Below, one piece after another: positions 21,059-35,739 of a stretch of DNA of 64,000 bases. Every line of letters begins with the position of its first letter. Position 1 is the first letter of the stretch. The notes beneath the pieces were generated by a model. It was not told the origin of the DNA. It searched no databases and saw only the letters and a program-made list of their open reading frames with translations. Origin of the DNA: Apostichopus japonicus (lineage: Eukaryota; Echinodermata; Holothuroidea; Aspidochirotida; Stichopodidae); NCBI RefSeq assembly GCF_037975245.1, contig NC_092565.1, positions 14,723,499 through 14,787,498 of the forward strand. The letters are read 5' to 3'. The translations under genes and the position numbers were made by a program.

Positions 21059-23819
21059 ATTTCTATTACAAATTGGTCTAGCTTAACTCTTAGTCTATAT
21101 GTTCAATATTCAACACCCAAATGGTTAAACTCTGGATCCTTTTTACTTGTCAGAAGGGAATACAATCAGTATCTTGATGAACTTTGGACCTCCATCCGGT
21201 AGTTTGGTTCTTCACCGGAACTAATCTAACTTGCATTTTCTTTGTTAAAGGGTGACTTAATCCACCGACCGCTAAAGATTACTTTTATTATTCCAGGTTG
21301 TATTTCTACACCACGTTCAGTTTTGAGAATGAACCTGACTTCACCAGTGGGTGAGCCTTGTAATTTAAGTATTATTGGTTTACATAATACCAGCAATCAT
21401 TACAAGATGTACGCAATATTTGCATTGTAACATTGATAGATGTCAGACTATATAAATCACCAATGGCTAATTTGCGTTACAAAGAGGAAATGCACTTTCA
21501 TTTATTTGTTCTTTTAAGTATACAGTCGATTTTAGTTGGGAAGTGACTTCAGATGCTAACGAGTCGAATTTCCTCGTTTAAGCTTCAGTAACATTCGCTT
21601 TGGTAATATATTGGGACTGTGTAAATTCAGTTGCAATAATTTTAAATAAAAATGTATAAATGAGACTGTTCAGCCTGTAGACTACCATATTGGGCAACAA
21701 TTGAACTTTCATCGCGAAATAAACCTACTTGTGTGTCATTAATGCTTCTTCATGGACGAATAACTACTACATAAACAGATCATGATAAAATTGTGCTATT
21801 ATCTACAATCTATATGCAAACTTGTAAATTATTCTTTTCTTTTTTTTATAGTTTTTATCAACTCCCTCTCCCGTCCCCCACACCTCTCCATACGGGATAC
21901 AACACACTATAATTTAGATATTACCGGATATTTTGGTCCGAACCAGTAACATTATTCATTTATCATTGTAAGGAGTTAAGGGTCACTACTGGGTATTATA
22001 TTTAACCATACTTAATAACTAGCCCTTAAGAAGAAAGAAAATGTTTTTGAGATACTGCTACTAGGGTAACCGTAAGGCAAAAATTGTATAACATATAGAC
22101 AGACTATGGAAAGCGTTTTGCATAAACGAGTATAAATTTGTTATGTCTACCTATTTTTTTAAATTATATTTCGCGACAATTCTTTAAAATAACGTATTGC
22201 GTATCCTCACAACAATGTTGTATACAAAATTAGCATCAAACGATAATGGTTTTAATATAATATGTTAAGTGTTTCTTAATATGCCTACCCAGATTTATCT
22301 TATTGATATGGTAATAGATACACAAAGTACTGAATATATTCAGGATATTATGAACTATAAGACAAAGAGAAGTATAAAAGAAAGTGACTAAAAGTGACCA
22401 CCAATATGCTAATAATCATGAGTCATTTTTTTGTGTTCTGTTATTGTCCATTCACTATTTTGCCTCGGTATAATTTGCCTTCGTTCTTACAGAGACACGA
22501 TGATGTACAGTAAGCTTGAAGCAGGACCCATCCGGGCAGTTCAATATGGTGACTCACAAATGTTGAGTAATTTCTGTTATCTGGTACGATGTATACATAA
22601 ATTTAGTCAACAACTTTGGACCGTCGTGGCTATATTGTTAAATATTTATTCTACGCTGTAGTTCCACACACATTTCCTCAATAAATATAAACTTTGGTGT
22701 GCATATCACTTCCTTGTACTCGTGCACAGCTAAAATAAGTGTGGGGATCACCCTTGTGTTAAAAACTGCAATGACATTAACCTTTTTCTACGTGTGTCCA
22801 TTTTTTCTTACTAACGGCATCGAACGGCCCTCCCCGTCAAGCATATATACACACATCCCTTGTATCTCCCCCCCCCCCTCCCTCTGGGTACCGCCATGCA
22901 GCGCACTTTGCACATGCTGCGTAAGCTACATGAATTCATCGAATCGGCTTTTAATGAACTTGCACGTATATATAGTATAACCTACGTAAATTCACTACTG
23001 AATTCAAAAGGAATTGAATCCGGTATTTTTATTATTAGGTACACGCAGTGTTATTGGCTAACCTAGAGTGCAAGAGGTTAACAAGTTGGAGATCCCTGGA
23101 AGGGACGCCCGCGAACTGAGCCCGAATTTAGAACATTTTCTCTCGGGGCAAATTTCAAGAACAAACATGTATAAAGAGGGGTACTCTGAATGTATTTTTC
23201 TTCGCACATAATTAGTCGGAAAGCGGTAAGGCGATGGGAGGGGGGTAATTCCCCTATCTTTCCCGGCTGCTACTTCGCCAATGGAACAGCTTCTGTTACC
23301 TTTCCATGCCTAGATGTTATATTTGGGAAAATACGTTAATGTAACAATAAGTAAATTAGAAGAAGGGGCTGAGCCTGGATATCATAACGGCGTGACTACC
23401 AACTTATAGAAGGTTATTTTTTCTTTCTGAAACCAGTAAACGTCCAAAGAATTCACCTGTTAACAAGTTTACAGTGAAAGCTATTCACCTTTAACTGATT
23501 ATGGGCCTAAGGAACTTGCATTGATCCCGGTGGCGACCTTCTTGATTTGTTCTGAAAGCTCATATCTCCCACAGCTGTGAAATAATTCTATACCCAAAAG
23601 AGTGCCAATTTGTTTTAGACCAGGGCTATCAGACACAACCGAAAATTGTTTGTTCTCATGCAACCACCAAAATAGTATGATCAATATGTTAACGTTGTGC
23701 ACCCTCCAATTCTCTACGCTGCATGCGTAGATTTCGCAACACACTCGCATCGTATCACAGAACTAATTCAACACAGTTCTGTGTTATAGAATCTGAAGTA
23801 TATAGTAAGAAGAGCAAAA
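21059..23819. other. Intergenic region before RRP12
   Basis: AT-rich. Only short ORFs without family resemblance, and no tandem arrays. The last 100-200 bp should contain the RRP12 promoter, but I see no clear TATA box or other defined element. Confidence 0.5.
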
Positions 23820-26800
23820 ATGGGTAAAGGACCTGGTCGAACGAGGGTGAAAGGAGCAACGAACAAAAAGCAAAAACGTTGGAAAAAGGGACAGAGCTGT
23901 GTTACTAACCCTGTGGTGAAGAAGCACCGACAAGAAGCTGCGAGAAGTCGAATGTTCCCAACCACACATGGTAGGATGCGTATAACATTAACAAGCTACG
24001 CCTTGTGTAATATGAAATAGTACTACTAGTAGTTCATAGTCATAACACTAGGCTCACGACTTCCCAACACAAGGTATTACACCGTACCTAATACGCTATA
24101 GCCTAGTACAAATTAGGAATCGTAGCTATTCGCATAGCAGCTTGGTGAACATCGATGTTCTTGCCAACTATTTGTCCGGCCGCCCATGACCAATTAGCGG
24201 GTCAAAGTTCCTTATCACGCCTGTCAAATTCTTCCATATATTTTAACTTTAAATTGACTAAGGTAGCCTAAGTAGTTAGTCAGTAACAACTAAACAGTAG
24301 TATTAGTAACACTGATAATAACAGTTACAGTTAGTGCAAGGTAAATTGTCAATATGAATTACGATAAAAGACTGACAACAACAAAACACCTTACAACTAC
24401 ATTTGTGTCAAAATCTGTAATGACCATTATTTCATTCTTAAAATAATTAAGAGATTGGCATTTTAGGCCTAAGTTACAACTTTGTTGCTGTAAAGACTAG
24501 CTAATAATAAATGACAGGAAATCCCTCAAATATTCTTACACAGTATTTTACCCATTACAATGCTTGGATGTTATTGGAAATAAAGCAACACAGTGTTGGA
24601 ATTGACTCTGGTAAATTTTAGGTGTTATCTCTTACAGCATATCTCTCAGCAGGTAGTCTGATAGAATGTTAACATTCATTTTGGCCCAACACAAACACGC
24701 ATACAGCTTTCAACATGGGATTCCATCTTTTTCCAGTTGATGGTTGAATAAAGATTTTCATCTGGTTGTACTAGGAAACACAACGAAGCAGAACTTGTCC
24801 GGCTGTCTGGTGATAACATGATATGTTTTCTTATTCCATCGCAGTCCGAGACATCATCCATCAAGCTGTTGGAGAAATAACCTGATACATTCTTTAATTC
24901 ATCTGGCAGCTGAATGAATAGTGAGGGCACCACTCCTTATTACTGCCCAGGAATAACATGAGGGAATTCTTCTATTCCACCAGCTGACCGTTGAATTAGC
25001 GCCACAGATACAATTAGGAATAGCTATATCCTGATCTCACACAGGCCCTCCCAGCATATGCTACACAATAATGTTTATTTAAACAAACAGAAGAACTCAG
25101 GGTCACATCAGTAAGATGACAGTAAACTTGTGGCAATGTTCACTGACCAAATATACCAAGGTATTGATGGCCAAGTCTGCTTGCCTATTAATTGTTCACA
25201 ATGGTTATGTACAACAAACTAGCCATATCATGGTTTATGTTCAAGTGTATTTCCATAGCTAAACAGTATGGACACAATGTTGCATACAAAAACCAGTGAC
25301 CTGTACTGCTACATAGATATCAAAACTATAACATGATGACAAGCTTCAGCATTATCTAAGTTATTTCATTTGCATAAAGTGTATTACGTATCTCCAGCAA
25401 TGATGTAAGAATGCTGCTTTGAGAGTGTACTGTTACCATGGAAATTTAAATTCTTGTTGTAACCAGTTACCAAGAGCAGCCTGACTACTGATGCCTTGGC
25501 GAAGCATAACGAAGACATCGCTGATGTTGATGACAACGTATCTGTCGGAGGAGATACATACAAGACCTTCTTGAGTGGAGTCAGCGACTGCTCTCAACCG
25601 GCCTTTGAAAAAGTTAAACGTTTCTGGCAGTCACAAGCAGCCAGTCAGAAAGAGGTACTGCCTATCTTAGTTGTCGAATCAATCATTTAGGGCACATGTT
25701 GTTTACATTTTCATGTTTGAAGAGAGTAGTTTAATATGGACACCAGTCTGCTTGGACAAACCATATTGTAAATTAGACATGTCTTTGATACAAATAGATT
25801 AAAAGTTTGCCTGATTTCCTGGAACAAATGTTTCTTGTATGATCTGTTTGCTGTCAACATGCAGTAGAATTTTGTATTGAATGTTTTGTATACAAGTGAG
25901 CCTTCTGAATATTAAAGATATTGCAAAATGGAACACAAAAAAAGCAACAACAATAAAATTTACATTAAGGAAAATGAAGTTTATTTCACTCCATGACTAC
26001 ATTGTGAGTATAAAGGTTCAGCAAACGAGGAATACCGTTTCCATTAAGTATTTTGCAATACTGTTGAAGAAATGCATCTAATCTAAACTGTTATCAAGTT
26101 TTTGAAACAATGGAAGTCATTTAAGCATATATAGTGAGTTTAGACTCACCATAAAGGTCCCTTTGTTTTAAATCTATTTTGTTACATGGTTGCTATGCTT
26201 TGAAAGGGTGTGAAGACTCTCGCAAAAAGAAACGTCTAATGCCGGTTATTTGACCTAGTTTTGAATGAGGTGTAACAGAAGTGTTAAACACCACCATCGA
26301 TTCCAGAAAATACACACACAGCTTGCTACCGTCGGTAATTAGACACTAGTGTACAGTCAGTATATGCAGCTGCTGTCAATACCCACAACACAGTATGCAA
26401 ACAATACAGCGATGGACATCTCAGGTCCAGCTAAAGATAACAATTAAGGTATCACGTTTCATTACTGACTGCATTTTGTAGCGACACGAACAACAGTTTC
26501 AGATGGCCGCACTCGGTTTGAGGCGAGTCTTCAATGCCTTTAAAACTTTCTAAAATGAGATTTAAGATAAAAGAAATTTGACTAGACAGTCCAGAGACAT
26601 TGACAAGCCATCCCACACAGGTTAATATTTTTTTATATTACCTGGCCCAGTCTATAATTTTATAAAATGGTAACAATGTAGAAGGAGATAGCTTTTTTAT
26701 TAAACCCCTCAAAGTAATATGTAAGGAGTCAGAAGTAACATCAAGGTATGTATGGTAACCCTATATTAAATATGATTACAAAATAACTTCTCTTCACATG

Positions 26801-29800
26801 AACTGAAGGAAGGGGGAATGGGTGAAATGCACATGAGTTGTGGGAATATAAAATATTGCAATGCCCACATCCAGGCACCAAATTTGCCCTTTGAATTTCA
26901 TTTCTTAACCATGAGTTTCAACCCATTGACAGGTTTGTGCTGTTTTAGCTGCCATTACAGAAGTCATCAGAGATCAAGGAGGTAAAGAAACAGAAACAGA
27001 GTATTTTGGAGCTTTGGTAAGTTTTCCTCAATTTTACTAAACTTTGATGAACTTCAGCACCAGCTACATGTTTGCAGAAAACCATATAACCCCTCCCCCC
27101 CACCCCTCTCAAAACAAAAGGAAAAATGTTTCATCACGAAATAAAGAGATACTACACCACATAAATAACCAAGACATCAACGTACTGTGAGCATGTGCAG
27201 AGGTGCATCAACAGACAGATCAAAAGTTCTTATCATCCAGTGAAATTTTGAAAAAGTGGCCTTTTGTTCGAAGCTTTTATGCTGAACATCTCGGAGAGCT
27301 TTAATGTAATTACTCCACCCATAGCTTTTAAAGCTTAGTTGGGCTTAATTTTTGATACTGTTTGTAATTATTTAGAACATGCTTGAGGATAGTGCTATCA
27401 TACCCACAGGTTGAAATGCTGAATATTTACCCTAGTCATGAATGCCAGTCCTCGGTGATGATGATGCATAATTAGTTTGTTTAATTATATTTTAGATGAC
27501 AGCAATGGAAACCATGGAAACAGAAGAGTCCCTAACTGCTGTAACCTTTTTGTTGTCTCTAATCATCAAACGGTATGTACTGCTACTTTAAACACACCTA
27601 GATTGATCAGCACCTCAACATTAGAAAACTACATAGCAGCATATCATGTCATTTGAAAGATCACTCAGAGTAGAAATAGCTGATATCAATTAATATATAC
27701 TTTGCATTCTTACAAAGCAGAAAACTCCTATATCTATTTTGATTTTCAACAATAATATCCACCATAATGGATGTAAATGTATGCTTATTTAGCAAAAGAT
27801 TTTATTTGATGTCAACTCCTTGGTACAAGCCAAATTGTTAGTTTTAAAATCCAGTGTTTTTGTTAAATGCTAATGAAGCTTTCAAACGTTCTCTTACTTT
27901 ACTCATGACACTAGGGAACCAATGACAAATCCCAACACCTTTTGGCAATACAAATTCATAACAAATATGTTGTTTTGGATCACAAACTTCTTTACCATTC
28001 TCTTATTGGCTCTTGGTTGGCTCTAGGGTGTGGCTTGACATTATGAGAAAAACCTGAGATGTTACAAAAAGGGACAATTTTGTAAAAACTTTAAAATGAT
28101 TTGAAATGTAACTTGCACTGATGGTAGGTTGCTGTGAGAAGTTTATAACATCGAATTTATGTCTGTACTGCACGTTATCATAAATTCTAATATTTAGAAG
28201 AGAGGTTGCAATTATACCTCCTCGTTTTACAGACTTATTAAATGTTTTTAACTGAGATCAGAAACAGCACTTATAAGAATTTTCTAGTGACAAACAATTT
28301 GAATTTTTTTGGTAGCAAAAAATATTTGACACTGCAAGATGTAAACCCACATATCAGTATTTCCACCCTAACACAAGATGTGGTTGATTTAATATAACCT
28401 TTGAACCTACACCAGGAAGTTGGATCACAGTAGGGGGTCTGTGATGTCATCTGGGTAAATGCTATTCAAAAGCTTCACTAAAGTTATTTTAATCTCTTTG
28501 TTGATCATTTGGAATCTTTTCTTATCTGTCAAAGTTCTCTACACTTTGAATTTCATCAAAATGTATCTTTTCTGTAGAAATATATGAATGATAGCCAAGT
28601 TATAAAGAAAAACAAAGGCAAGCTGCATTTTCAGCTGAGTTGCCCTGATGACATTTTATTAAATTGTTTGACTTTTCATTAGTTTGATAGAAAAAGCTTT
28701 CTTAAACCAATTAAACTGGCCTATCAGTGATTGCTATTTCTGGCCAGACCACATTTGTTTGTTGACTGCTTTCTCCTACTATAATCATTTGATATTATAC
28801 CAAATAACCTGAATTTCCATAAATGTCTGTTAAGAATACTTTTCCTGCTCAACTGGAAGACTTGCATTTATTCAAAACTCTTCTAATTATTCCTCTCTTT
28901 TTGCACCTTTTCTTGGTAGTGTTCCTCCTCCAGTTTTAAAGTTGAAGTTTTCAGAGGTCAGCAAATCATTATCCGGATTGCTGGCATCTCATTCAAGTGG
29001 CAACAACACAGCTCTGGTCAAATCCATCCTCTCTTGTTTCGGTAACCTTCTTCGATCTCAAGAAGCATCGGCCTGGAGTAACCCATCCACTCTAAACACA
29101 TACCAGGGAATCCTAAGCTTTACAACTCACAGTAAACCAAAGGTAGGCATTTTAAGACAGCTGTTAAACTCCTTATCCTCCCACCTATTAAACCCCAAAT
29201 CCTCCCAAATATGGAGTATTTACTTAAAACCAGCACCAGCAATTTAAGTATCCTAGTGAAGTTTATATTCAGTTCCTTCATGTTATTTGTGAGATATTGA
29301 TTCTTAAAGTTGTCCCTTTTTAACAAAAAGTGTAAACTTAAAGCAAACAACAAGGTGTGATTGGATAGAATGTGAGTATCAAGTAGCTCCAAATTCAGAT
29401 CGTAACAAGCTGCAAAGCTTGTAAACTTCAAGGAAATGTGGTATCTTCATATTAATGAACCATTTATTTTGGAGGTAGAGACACTGGATGTAAAATTTTG
29501 ATGAAAACACAAAAACCATATTGCCCAAGATTTTTAGATGGTTTTTTTTTGACAGATCAAGAATGATTTAAACCTACACATGTGTATTTCAATAATTCAT
29601 AACAGAACATTTCATTTGAACCCTGTTTTTTTTGTATCGATACCAAACTATGACATCAGTTTAGGGTATTTGTGTTAGTAATGGTTCTGGTTGAAGCACC
29701 AAAACACATTCCTTTGAGGTGGCTTTCACCTTAAGCTGTAAGAAAGTACACCTTGTTACACCTGCTCATGGCTTGAGCCCTGTAATCAGCTCCTAGATTC

Positions 29801-32800
29801 AATTTTTGTTTATCACTTTTAATATCTCTGTTGTTATGTACTCTGTACTTTATTATATCCTTCTTTCTTTTCATTACTGAATCTGGAATACATACAACAG
29901 TTCAGACCATGTAGTTAATAAATATTGTTTACAATTATTTGTATTTGTGATATATTCCATGCCAGTCACATCAATAAGTAAGTTTACTAAACACACTCTT
30001 CTCTTTCGTCAGTCAACTTTGGTATCAATCTGACCTCATCTGTATCATGTCATTTATAAGACAATTCAAATATAAGAACATGAAATGTGTACATATGATG
30101 AGCTTCCTTAGATGATTCTTTCAAAGGAGAGCAAAAGTCTGTTTCATCAATTTTGATATAAATAAATTATGATTTAAATATATGTTATTTTGATCTTCTT
30201 CCTAACTTACAAAATGTCAGAGCTATGGTTGTAGGTTCAGTACCTGGAAGGAGAACCCCGTTCTTCCCCCCCCCTCCCCCCTCTCCCTTTCTCTTTTCTA
30301 TATTTGCCTTCTTTATATAGTTTCCTCGTTAGTTTTCCAATGTTGAGGTGCTGATCACTCTATTAGACAGCTATACATAGTTGGGATCAATTTGAAACTT
30401 TGAAAGCTATGCTATTGAAGGGCTATTCAGGGATTGAGGTTTTACAGAACATATTTTGCAAAAGTCCTTTCCTTCTCTTTCTTTTCAAGGTGAGGAAAGC
30501 TGCCCAGAGTGCAGTGGTGTCAATTTTAATGGGAAGCTCGTTCACGCTTGGTGGAATTTCCTCATCCACTCACCCAGCAGCCCAAACCACAGCTAAGTTT
30601 TGTATCCAGCAAGTAGAAAAACATGGAGGTTTGTTAAAATATCTTATATCTGTTGTTACTTGTTACTTGTGCTATATTGTATAAGAAAGTAGAACAAACC
30701 CCAAGGAAAGATGGTACGTACTCTAGTTGGATAGAATATATACTGAAACCTGGAGCTAAGTGTAGGCTTTTCATTGTACCCTTGTCCCAGGGCACTAACA
30801 CCACAGACAGAGATAAATGGAACAAAGACCCTCTCTGGAACTGCACATTTCTAATTACATACTGCATACTGGTCAAGTGGTTGTTAATGGACTTGGCAAT
30901 CTAAGGGATTGTAGGTTGGAGTCTTGGCCAGATCATGTATATTGTTGTGTCCTTGCGCAAGGAACTTGCCTCAAGTGGCTTTATTCACCTAGTTGTATAA
31001 ACGCTGACATCAGAGGCAACTTATGAATGTAGTTGAGTGTACAGAGTTATGGCTGAACCCGATGGGAGGGAAGCCCCCAGGGTAGTGCTCTGTGAGTGAC
31101 TAGTGCCCTGTGAGTCACTACTTCAATTGTGTACACTTTGGTGTTTGGGTGCGACAAGTTTCCACTAATCGGACTACATTGTACTTTTATAAAGTATAAA
31201 AACCCTGTTAACATGAATACATGATAACTCAAAAAAGATTGTATGTGGATCCAACTTACCTGTTAATTGGTCCCCAAATAGAAGGTTTGTGTTATAGATA
31301 GTATTTAAGAAATATAACTGTATACTATATGTATATGTAACTGTTAATCCATAAACATATAACAGGTCCTTATGCCTCACTCCATTTTACACGATGGTTG
31401 GTGTGGTATGACTGACAAGAGGGTCAGCTGACTATAGCAGTATAGCAGTAAGTAGTGTCATGGTTCCCCTGAGCTGGCTAGGCTACTCTATAATAGCATT
31501 ATATAGTGTTAGGATCTGTAACACAAACTTAATGAAAATTCAATGTATCATAGTTCTGAGTGCAACAGTTTTCAACTTTGACCTCTACAGGATCTGGAGA
31601 GGCTACCGCCACGTGTCACATCCTCACTCTTCTGCAATCAGTGATTTCAAGTTTCCCTAAATCATCTCTAAAAGAGACATGCGAAACAATTTTAAAGGTC
31701 ATGACGTTAAGCAATGTGGTAAGTATCACCTTCATGAAAATCTTATATACACTTTAAAGACAGTGATTCCAACTGAAATGACCACATCACTATCTAACAT
31801 TTTATCCACAGTAAACTTCTTTTTTTTTTGTACGAATCTTAAGTCTGGATATTGTAACCTACTCTGAGGCTCACGTAATGTCAAAAAAAGGTGACGTTTC
31901 CGGGGAAAGCTAGATTTTTGGTAAACCTGTAGGAGAGTGTCTTTAAATATACTCCAATCAACTACAAGTTTAGTTTGAGTTGCACTCAACTCAGCCAAAA
32001 AGCAAAAAGCTGCTCAAAGTGACTTTGTGTTCTCTTCTCTGTAGGTGGTGTCTGCTGTAGCTATGAAGGCGCTGCACAGTTTGGTTTCCATGGATACCAG
32101 TCTTGATAACTTTCCACCAGAGCTCAATGCCAAGTTGATCAATGCTCTTTATGACTTCCAGCCGTCAACAAACGACAGCCAACCATCGCAGGCTTGGCTT
32201 GCAGTCATGCAGGCTGCTCATGTGAACTTGTTTCGGTGAGCTGAAAGATTATGGGCCAAAACACCCCTTTTATGTTAATTAAAAGATATCCTATGCAGTT
32301 ACATTCTTGTTTAGCTTGAATGCAGCCTCCAAGAATTTTTGGCTGAAAGCTCTAATTTGATGGATCTTGTTATTGGTTCTTTAAAGTTTCAACAATAACA
32401 TTTAAAAAAAGAAACATTAAGTTATAGTGATCGATATTAAATCCATATTTACTTTATGTATAAACTTATTAACAGTTGTTGCCCAGAAGGAGTTGACCAG
32501 TGTGTGCTATTATAATTCAAGGAAATATGGGGTTACATTGCTGTTGTGCTGTTGCCTGTTGTAGTTCTTAGGGAAAAATAACTGGTTTTATAGATGCAAT
32601 ATTAACCACTCCTGAATGTATGTTAATGGATGTGTGTATTTACTTACCTTCAGCTTGCTACCTTGCCCTGTGCATGTTTCTGTCCGTAGGTCAAAGGTAT
32701 AAGATAAATTAATGTTTTTCACGACCACTGATAAAATGTTGAACCCTATGTGCTGGCTCTATGAAATGTAGTATGTACAAATCAAGAGACACATCCTGTA

Positions 32801-35739
32801 TAGTCCATGAAAAGGAATACATTGGGCCTACCATGTACAGTGTAATGTACCTCTGCCAATTGGTACATCTGGAGTTTTTGTTTATACAGAGTTATGTGTT
32901 TAGCCAAAATGAAAACCTTAGAGTTTACAATTTAAATATCAGTCTGACACCTCTGTCTTTCTTTGATCTCCTAGGAGTAACCAGAGTTTGTGCTTAAACC
33001 ATCTCCACCGGTTGTTCCAGGTCTGTATGGCCTACCTTCTCTCAGAAAAGGGGGAAATTGCTGTAGCATCAGCAAATGCTATGAAGGTAAGCTTAAGTGA
33101 GCGTGTCTAAAAATGTTATAACGGTCAGGTTAAAATTAAGAAATGAATAATGCAAGTCAATGTATCTTTGTTTAGGGGTCCAACAAATTTTCTCTTTAGG
33201 TCTTTAGGAATCTTTACTCACCAATCTTGCTTTCTCTACATTCTTAGGCCGTACTCAAGGAGTGTGTCGGGTCACTCTCTGATGATGTTTCAGGTCAAAC
33301 CAAGGAACAGAATCCTGTCATGAAGATCTTTTCACACGTAGAGGGAGGTCTTTCTTATCAATACCATGCCTCTTGGGGATTAGTGCTGCAAACACTCTCA
33401 GTGTTTTTTGAGGTAAGTTTCTTGTGATAAAGAGAAGAAATGGTTCCATTTTGTGATGAGAAATGCATAGCTCTCCATGGAGTAAAATTAGGACAGTCAG
33501 CCATCTGCATGTGGTTCATAATCATTACACATTCCATTAAAATCATGAAAAGTGTGGCAGTCCTCTATCTTAGGAAGTGAAAGGAAAGTGTGTCCCCTCC
33601 CCTGGTAACTTGTTGAGCATTTTTGGTAAAGGCAACCGTAACAGTTGCACAAAAAAAACACCTCTGCAAATGAAACATAATGTCAGTGATTGTCAAATTG
33701 AACCCATTTTCTGCCATGGTCCAATTAAGTTGAGAGAGTGGTCGGGATAATGATATGCCAGTATGCCTACACTGAAAACAGAAGGAATCCATGCTTTGCC
33801 AGTGTTCAATCATAAACATCACAGACAGAGAGTCAACTATGAGGGTGCGTCAATATTGGAACCATTACTTTGTGGTTGCCATGGATACATCGGCATCTGT
33901 TTTTGACATTTTCAACACACATCGAGAAATTTCCTTTTTCTGTTTGTTTCTTTGTTGACATACCATCCTTGACATGAGTGTTTTCCACAGACAAAAATGC
34001 TTAACAGGGCTCATATCTGTCAGATTACAGGAAGGAAGTGAACTTGTGTGATTTCATTGTCCCAGATAAGAAAGTTGGCGTTCTTTTAATTCTCATGTCC
34101 ACAGGACCCAGAACATCCTTGAACTGACATAATATAAAGTGGTAAATACCTATAAAGTTTTGAAGTCTTGTGTTCAACCAATGAATAGTGTGATCAAAAC
34201 AGGAAAAAAAACCCAGATATTTTCTTCAACAATTAAAAATGTTTCTGACTTGAATTCTCATGTTTTTTATTGGTCAATCAGGTCTGGGGGAAAGCAGGCC
34301 ATCAGTACATGCACAAGTGTTTGCAGACCATGTGTGACTTGAGAAGCACTCACCACTTTGCCTTCATCAATGAAGTTGACAAATGCATCGGGGAAGCGAT
34401 TAAGACGATGGGGCCGAGGATTGTGTTGGATGCTGTTCCGTTTCAGATTACAGGAGAAGAGTAAGTGGTTATATTTCAGTGGTTATATTTCAGTGGTTAT
34501 ATTTCGGTACAAAAAGCCAAGTAATGTGCGTTGAATCAACAATTGGATTGTTACATAAACATTTCACTTAAACAAGACTTGTATTGGCACATAGAGAATT
34601 TATTTTATTACAGGAATTTTTTAGTGAAAAATATGTATGTATATTAGATCCTCCTGCAAGCAGGAACTCGCAAAGAAGCCTCATAGGCTTTTCAAAGCCG
34701 CAAGCTGACCGAAGTCAGTCTCTTACATTCATATAATTTAACGTCCATAATTATGAATTGTTAATTGTCAACAACTCTGTAACTGGACGACATACATTAA
34801 TCTGGGAGTGACTCGAACCGGGGACCTTATGATTGAAAGGCACCGGCGTTAACCACTGAGCTAACACTCCACTAATATGCTCACAGGAATGTGTACAGAC
34901 TTAGCATACGGCTGTGATTAAAAAAAATCGCTCAAATAACAAATATCTGAACAACATATTATGAAGAAAACCGAGTTAGGGAAGTCTGGAACGTTTTTAA
35001 CTCTTCAAAAGATTGCCAACTTGCAACTTCACCGAAAAATTTCCAACTAAATCACTATTTTACTTTCAGAAATTTGAACTTTCCTCACTGTAGTGTAGCT
35101 TGCTAATGATAGCATCCCTGCAGTCCCCAAAGTGCCGCGATGACGTCACAGCGTTCATCGTTCTCCACAATATATATTAGATTAAGTTGGTGCGATGTTA
35201 AAAAATTCACTTCTCCTGAATCATAGGATGAAAAATCCCCAAACTAGGACTGTGGCGATGAAAAAATTATGGAGTTTTTTTCATATACCCAATAAACTGC
35301 AACTAAAGAATTCCTTTAAGCACAGTTTGTCTTATCCTGCCGATATTGTCTATTTTTGTCTTGTTATGATTTGTTTTTGTACTGGTCTATAGTACATGTA
35401 GTGTTGTGTCTGAGTTAAGCAAGTATTTTAGGGCACAGTCTTTCCATCATAGAAGATTTAGCACAACTGATGAAGTCTTTCATTTTGCTTTTATGATCAG
35501 GCAGCAGTGTACATGTAATACTTCCGCTTTAGAACATTGTTGGACAGATGATAGCATCTATTACAATGTAATACGAGAGTTTTGCTCGATAAAGTATTTA
35601 TCTTCTTTTCATTTTAGAGATAATTACGACTTTCCAAGGAGTTGGTTGGTTCCAGTCATCCGTGACAACGTGTGCAATACAGAATTACAGTTCTTCACTA
35701 AATTCTTTCTTCCACTGGCTGCTAAATTCAAGATCAAGT
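23820..35739 (+). CDS. RRP12: RRP12 exons 1-12: basic N-terminus and first HEAT/NUC173 part
   Basis: Encodes residues 1 to about 586. The N-terminus is Lys/Arg-rich ([24 protein letters not shown]), typical of the family and likely nucleolar-targeting. Exon 2 has [20 protein letters not shown], the family start of the helical repeat region. Exon 3 has [13 protein letters not shown]. Exons 5-7 carry [20 protein letters not shown] and VMTLSNV. Exon 8 has [20 protein letters not shown]. Exons 10-12 ([33 protein letters not shown]) match the conserved NUC173 region. Exon 2 must start at 25467, because the three AG sites just downstream give an immediate stop. Confidence 0.93.

Noticed and set aside
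24676-24933. 85-codon minus-strand ORF in RRP12 intron 1
   Set aside because: No signal, domain or family resemblance, and it lies within an intron of a well-supported gene.
34785-34873. tRNA gene on the minus strand
   Set aside because: A and B boxes are present, but the T stem does not pair, the anticodon loop is 8 nt and the sequence continues into a SINE-like body.
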